Origin: Anastatus disparis
Lineage: Eukaryota > Arthropoda > Insecta > Hymenoptera > Eupelmidae
DNA length: 64,000 nt
Assembly (NCBI GenBank): GCA_017163975.1
Contig: JAFFSR010000343.1
Location: 4,968,001-5,032,000, forward strand
Direction: 5' to 3'
Positions 61,276 through 64,000 of this stretch are shown here, piece after piece. The translations under genes and the position numbers were made by a program. Every line of letters begins with the position of its first letter. Positions within the stretch are counted from its first letter, which is position 1. Under the pieces are notes generated by a model. It made no database searches and was not told the DNA's origin. It worked only from the letters and a program-made list of their open reading frames with translations.

Positions 61276-64000
61276 GGCTGATTCCATTCAGATTCATGCA
61301 GGCCGTCACTGATCGAATGTTTTTTTTCTTCTAAGTAATAAAAATACCTTTTATTATGTATATGAAGATGGAATTTACCTCGTAGAACGCTCAAAATTTT
61401 TTTTTTTCTTACTACAGCAATTTCAGTGTTATATGTAAAAACGGAAATTCGAAAATTGAAAATGAACCTCTACTTTTAAATGACTATAGCTCCGTCAATT
61501 TTCAACCTTTTTGGGCGTTCTTTTAACGAAAATGTGCGAAATTCTCTCTAGTTTTAAATGCAATCTCGATTTTTGTAATACAATTTTATCTCACTAAGTT
61601 ATTTACGAGAAACCGAAAAAAGCAATTTTTTTCAGACACAATTTTCTCAAAAACTATATTTTTTTTTTTGAAATTTTTATGTGATTTTATACATAAAAAA
61701 TACTAGCTTTTAGGATAGGTGAGAATATGCGATTTCGCCTTATTTTTTTTTAACAGATTTTTAAACGTTTTTTTTATATTTTCGATTTTAAAACATTAAT
61801 ATCATGGTGCATCGTACTATTTTTCCAACTTTACGTGTTCTTACAACTATTTTTATGCTTTTATTTATTAATATATTAAAAATATCAACAATAATTTTTA
61901 AAATAAACCCCGGATCGAATATTTTGATCAATTAGAACTAAAGTTATGACGATTTAAAGTTTTAAAAAAAAATGCTAAAACTTTAAATGAATATATTTAC
62001 TTTGAATTTTGATTTTTAAATTTGAATTTTGAATTCTGAAAAGATGAATTTTTTAAATACTAAAATATATTATTTGGTCATTTTCAATGAACAAATAATA
62101 TGCGATACAATTAAGAGATGAACACTAATGAATTGAGAACTAATGTGAATAAAAAAATCCGAATTTGAATAAAACCTTTTAATTTACTTCTTGCCACTCA
62201 TGTCTCGAAGTTTTGGCAGTGTAGATTTGGTTTAGTTCACTTTTCCAACAGTGAATCTTTTGAATACCTTTAATTTCTTTTGCATTTCCTAACCATTCCA
62301 TTTTTTTTATCTGTCGAAAAACTTCTAACTCATCCTTGCGGATAACAAGAATGTTAATCGACAGAGTATATTTTGACACGTGAGAGGCGAAATTTTTAGC
62401 TTTTCTAATAAAATCTGCACTCTTCTTGGACAGATTATGCGTGGTAGCATAATGTTTAACTAAACCACCAATACCGACACAAGCGCCTTTACCATTACCT
62501 GTTGCAGAAAAAAGCCATTTTCTGTTTACTTTTGAGTTTTGAAGCTCATAGAATTGATATCTATTTTTAAAATGACTGATAGCTCCATCGGAAATGGTTA
62601 TGATTCCATCAAGATCTTGCGCAATATGTTTTTGTTTTAAGTTGTCGATAGTTAAATTTATAGCCATTAGGGCATGAGACAAATCATGTTTAATATCGTC
62701 AGAGATGGTGACATAACTGACTGTTTTATCATTTCCAAAATAGCATACTGACGTAAATATTGATATTTGGTTTTTACTTTAATGATAGCTTCGAATTTCA
62801 TTTTGGAGCAAAACTATCCAATTTTCTGCAAAATTGACATGAATAACTAATTGGAAGTCATTATTCTTCGCTAAAAGTTAAACCTCTTTAATTGCTATAC
62901 GTTGAATTTCTTTGACCAATTTATGAGCACTTACAGTGAGAGCGCGCTCTCTTAACTCTATTAAGAAATTTTCAATTGTGCTAGTTTTATTCAGTAAATT
63001 TGATTTTTCCCAAACACCATAAATTATTTTTTCATATAAATCTTCTTCTGTCAAATAAATTACTTGTAAATCAATAGAATCTCCAATGGGACATTCTTTA
63101 CATTCTCTTAGTACACATTTCATATCATCTTTTGAACAAAAAAGTGAAGAACATATTTTCAATTCCAAATCTGCAATGTCTTGTTTATTCTCTTTTTTAT
63201 AATTATTCAAAGCATCTAATATAAGTTTAAGATTCTCGCAGTAAACGCAAAGACACGAATCGGTGGATGGATGTGATATAACCCACTTTAGTCTTAAAGC
63301 GTAGAATGTTGATTTACCAATTTTTGTTTTCATTTCAGAATTTTCATCTTTAAATAATTGATATATTTCTTTTATACTTCGCGTAAGAAAGCGTTTGACG
63401 TTTTTAGTTTTTATACCATTTTCTTTGATAGATACTGTGTCGCTTTTATTTGCACTTTGATGAGAACAATTAAAATCATCGTTCAAATAATGATCCTTTA
63501 CTTTCATTAAAATTTCACTATCCAAAGAATGGCCACACTAGTTTTCAGACTGCTTGTAAATTTTTTTATCATTTACCAATGATCGTGCTTGATCAATCAT
63601 ATAAATAGTTACATTCGGTAAAACTGATAATAAATAATCTTTGGAAATATCACTTGGTATAATACTCAAAAATCGCACTTTCTCAAGAAAATTTTAACAA
63701 TTATCTAATGCTATTTTAATATTCTCAATCCATTTATCATTTGTTTTACATTCATTATTTTCATTAAATGCGGGCAAATCCGTTATATCGTAGACTTTCA
63801 TCATTTTACTTGCTATTTGTGAATCAAATGCATCGTTCATTTGTTTTCTTTTCCGGAGAGCATAAGATTCTCGCATCTTGATATTGATACTTTCAGGCAT
63901 TTTAATTAGTGAAATGTTTAATTTCAAATTACTTGAAGTCTCGTTGAGCTGTTCTACCACAGCCTCACTATGAATAAAATCTTTCAAAGATTGTTGACTG
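61276..64000 (-). mobile_element. Long-TIR DNA transposon, copy 2 (runs off the window)
   Basis: It starts GGCTGATTCCATTCAGATTC, the same terminus as 45203. The arm (to about 62130) is alignable with copy 1 (AGGATAGGTGAGAATATGC, ATCAATTAGAACTAAAGTTATG) but more diverged and with different indels, so this copy is older. The gene is on the minus strand. The other arm is outside the window. Confidence 0.8.
62179..63987 (-). pseudogene. Unnamed transposase-like gene, copy 2
   Basis: The same gene as 47661-49690, read from 63987 downwards: YALRKRKQMNDAFDSQIA and CKTNDKW, then GKSTFYALRLKWVISHPS and CLCVYCENLKL, DDMKCVLRECKECP, and finally ITISDGAISHFKNRYQFYE with WLFSATGNGKGACVGIGG. Compared with copy 1, GHGKG reads GNGKG and CDGIGG reads CVGIGG, so likely catalytic or metal-binding positions are altered here. 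Three open stretches (63987-63694, 63525-62878, 62682-62179) are separated by frame breaks; the N-terminal zinc cluster lies past the edge. Confidence 0.65.

Overview
The window is AT-rich animal DNA, almost certainly from an insect. The 5S-rRNA-derived SINE, the BEL/Pao and Gypsy retrotransposons, an ISL2EU transposon and a Helitron ending in the GCGGGCGAAGCC..CTAG sequence common in insects all point that way. A parasitoid wasp or another hymenopteran is plausible, but the sequence alone does not settle it. I see no convincing single-copy host gene, tRNA or intact rRNA gene. Most of the 64 kb is transposable elements of different ages, many nested, several bounded by readable target-site duplications (TSDs).

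Layout. 0-5 kb: an LTR-like segment (minus), tandem repeats and a non-autonomous Helitron (2150-4560) carrying a TTAA MITE and a hAT MITE. 5.2-5.6 kb: a foldback TTAA MITE. 6.8-12.1 kb: a decayed BEL/Pao element with gag, protease, RT, RNase H and integrase in order. 12.7-14.0 kb: an element with perfect 20-bp TIRs whose body is degenerate GAA/TTC palindromes. 14.7-15.8 kb: a solo Gypsy LTR. 15.8-20.8 kb: the 3' end of one Helitron-like copy (A) and two large inverted-repeat elements.

20.8-39.4 kb: a second Helitron-like copy (B, minus strand) split by four insertions. These are a full-length LINE (21324-26408, 15-bp TSD, itself hit by a TTAA MITE), a tRNA/5S chimeric SINE (26678-27136, 11-bp TSD), an ISL2EU transposon (27846-31374, TA TSD, itself hit by a hAT MITE) and a young Gypsy element (32405-39222, CTGA TSD).

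39.9-45.1 kb: Helitron-like copy C (plus strand), with a broken PIF1-type helicase containing a TTAA MITE, an intact small C2H2 zinc-finger ORF, and a GC hairpin plus CTAG terminus at 45110. 45.2-50.6 kb: a 5.4-kb DNA transposon with ~0.9-kb TIRs and a transposase of a family I cannot name; a second, older copy runs from 61276 off the right edge. 50.6-61.3 kb: no recognisable host gene; an unrecognised minus-strand ORF cluster, a minisatellite, a foldback, a CA microsatellite, a LINE RT scrap and a 360-bp tandem array holding another TTAA MITE.

The least explained signals are two families of short hairpins with a conserved loop and covarying stems. One is a 4 x 45-nt array at 47060-47366, upstream of the unnamed transposase. 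The other is a triplet in the predicted transcribed part of the Gypsy LTR, present in all three LTR copies.
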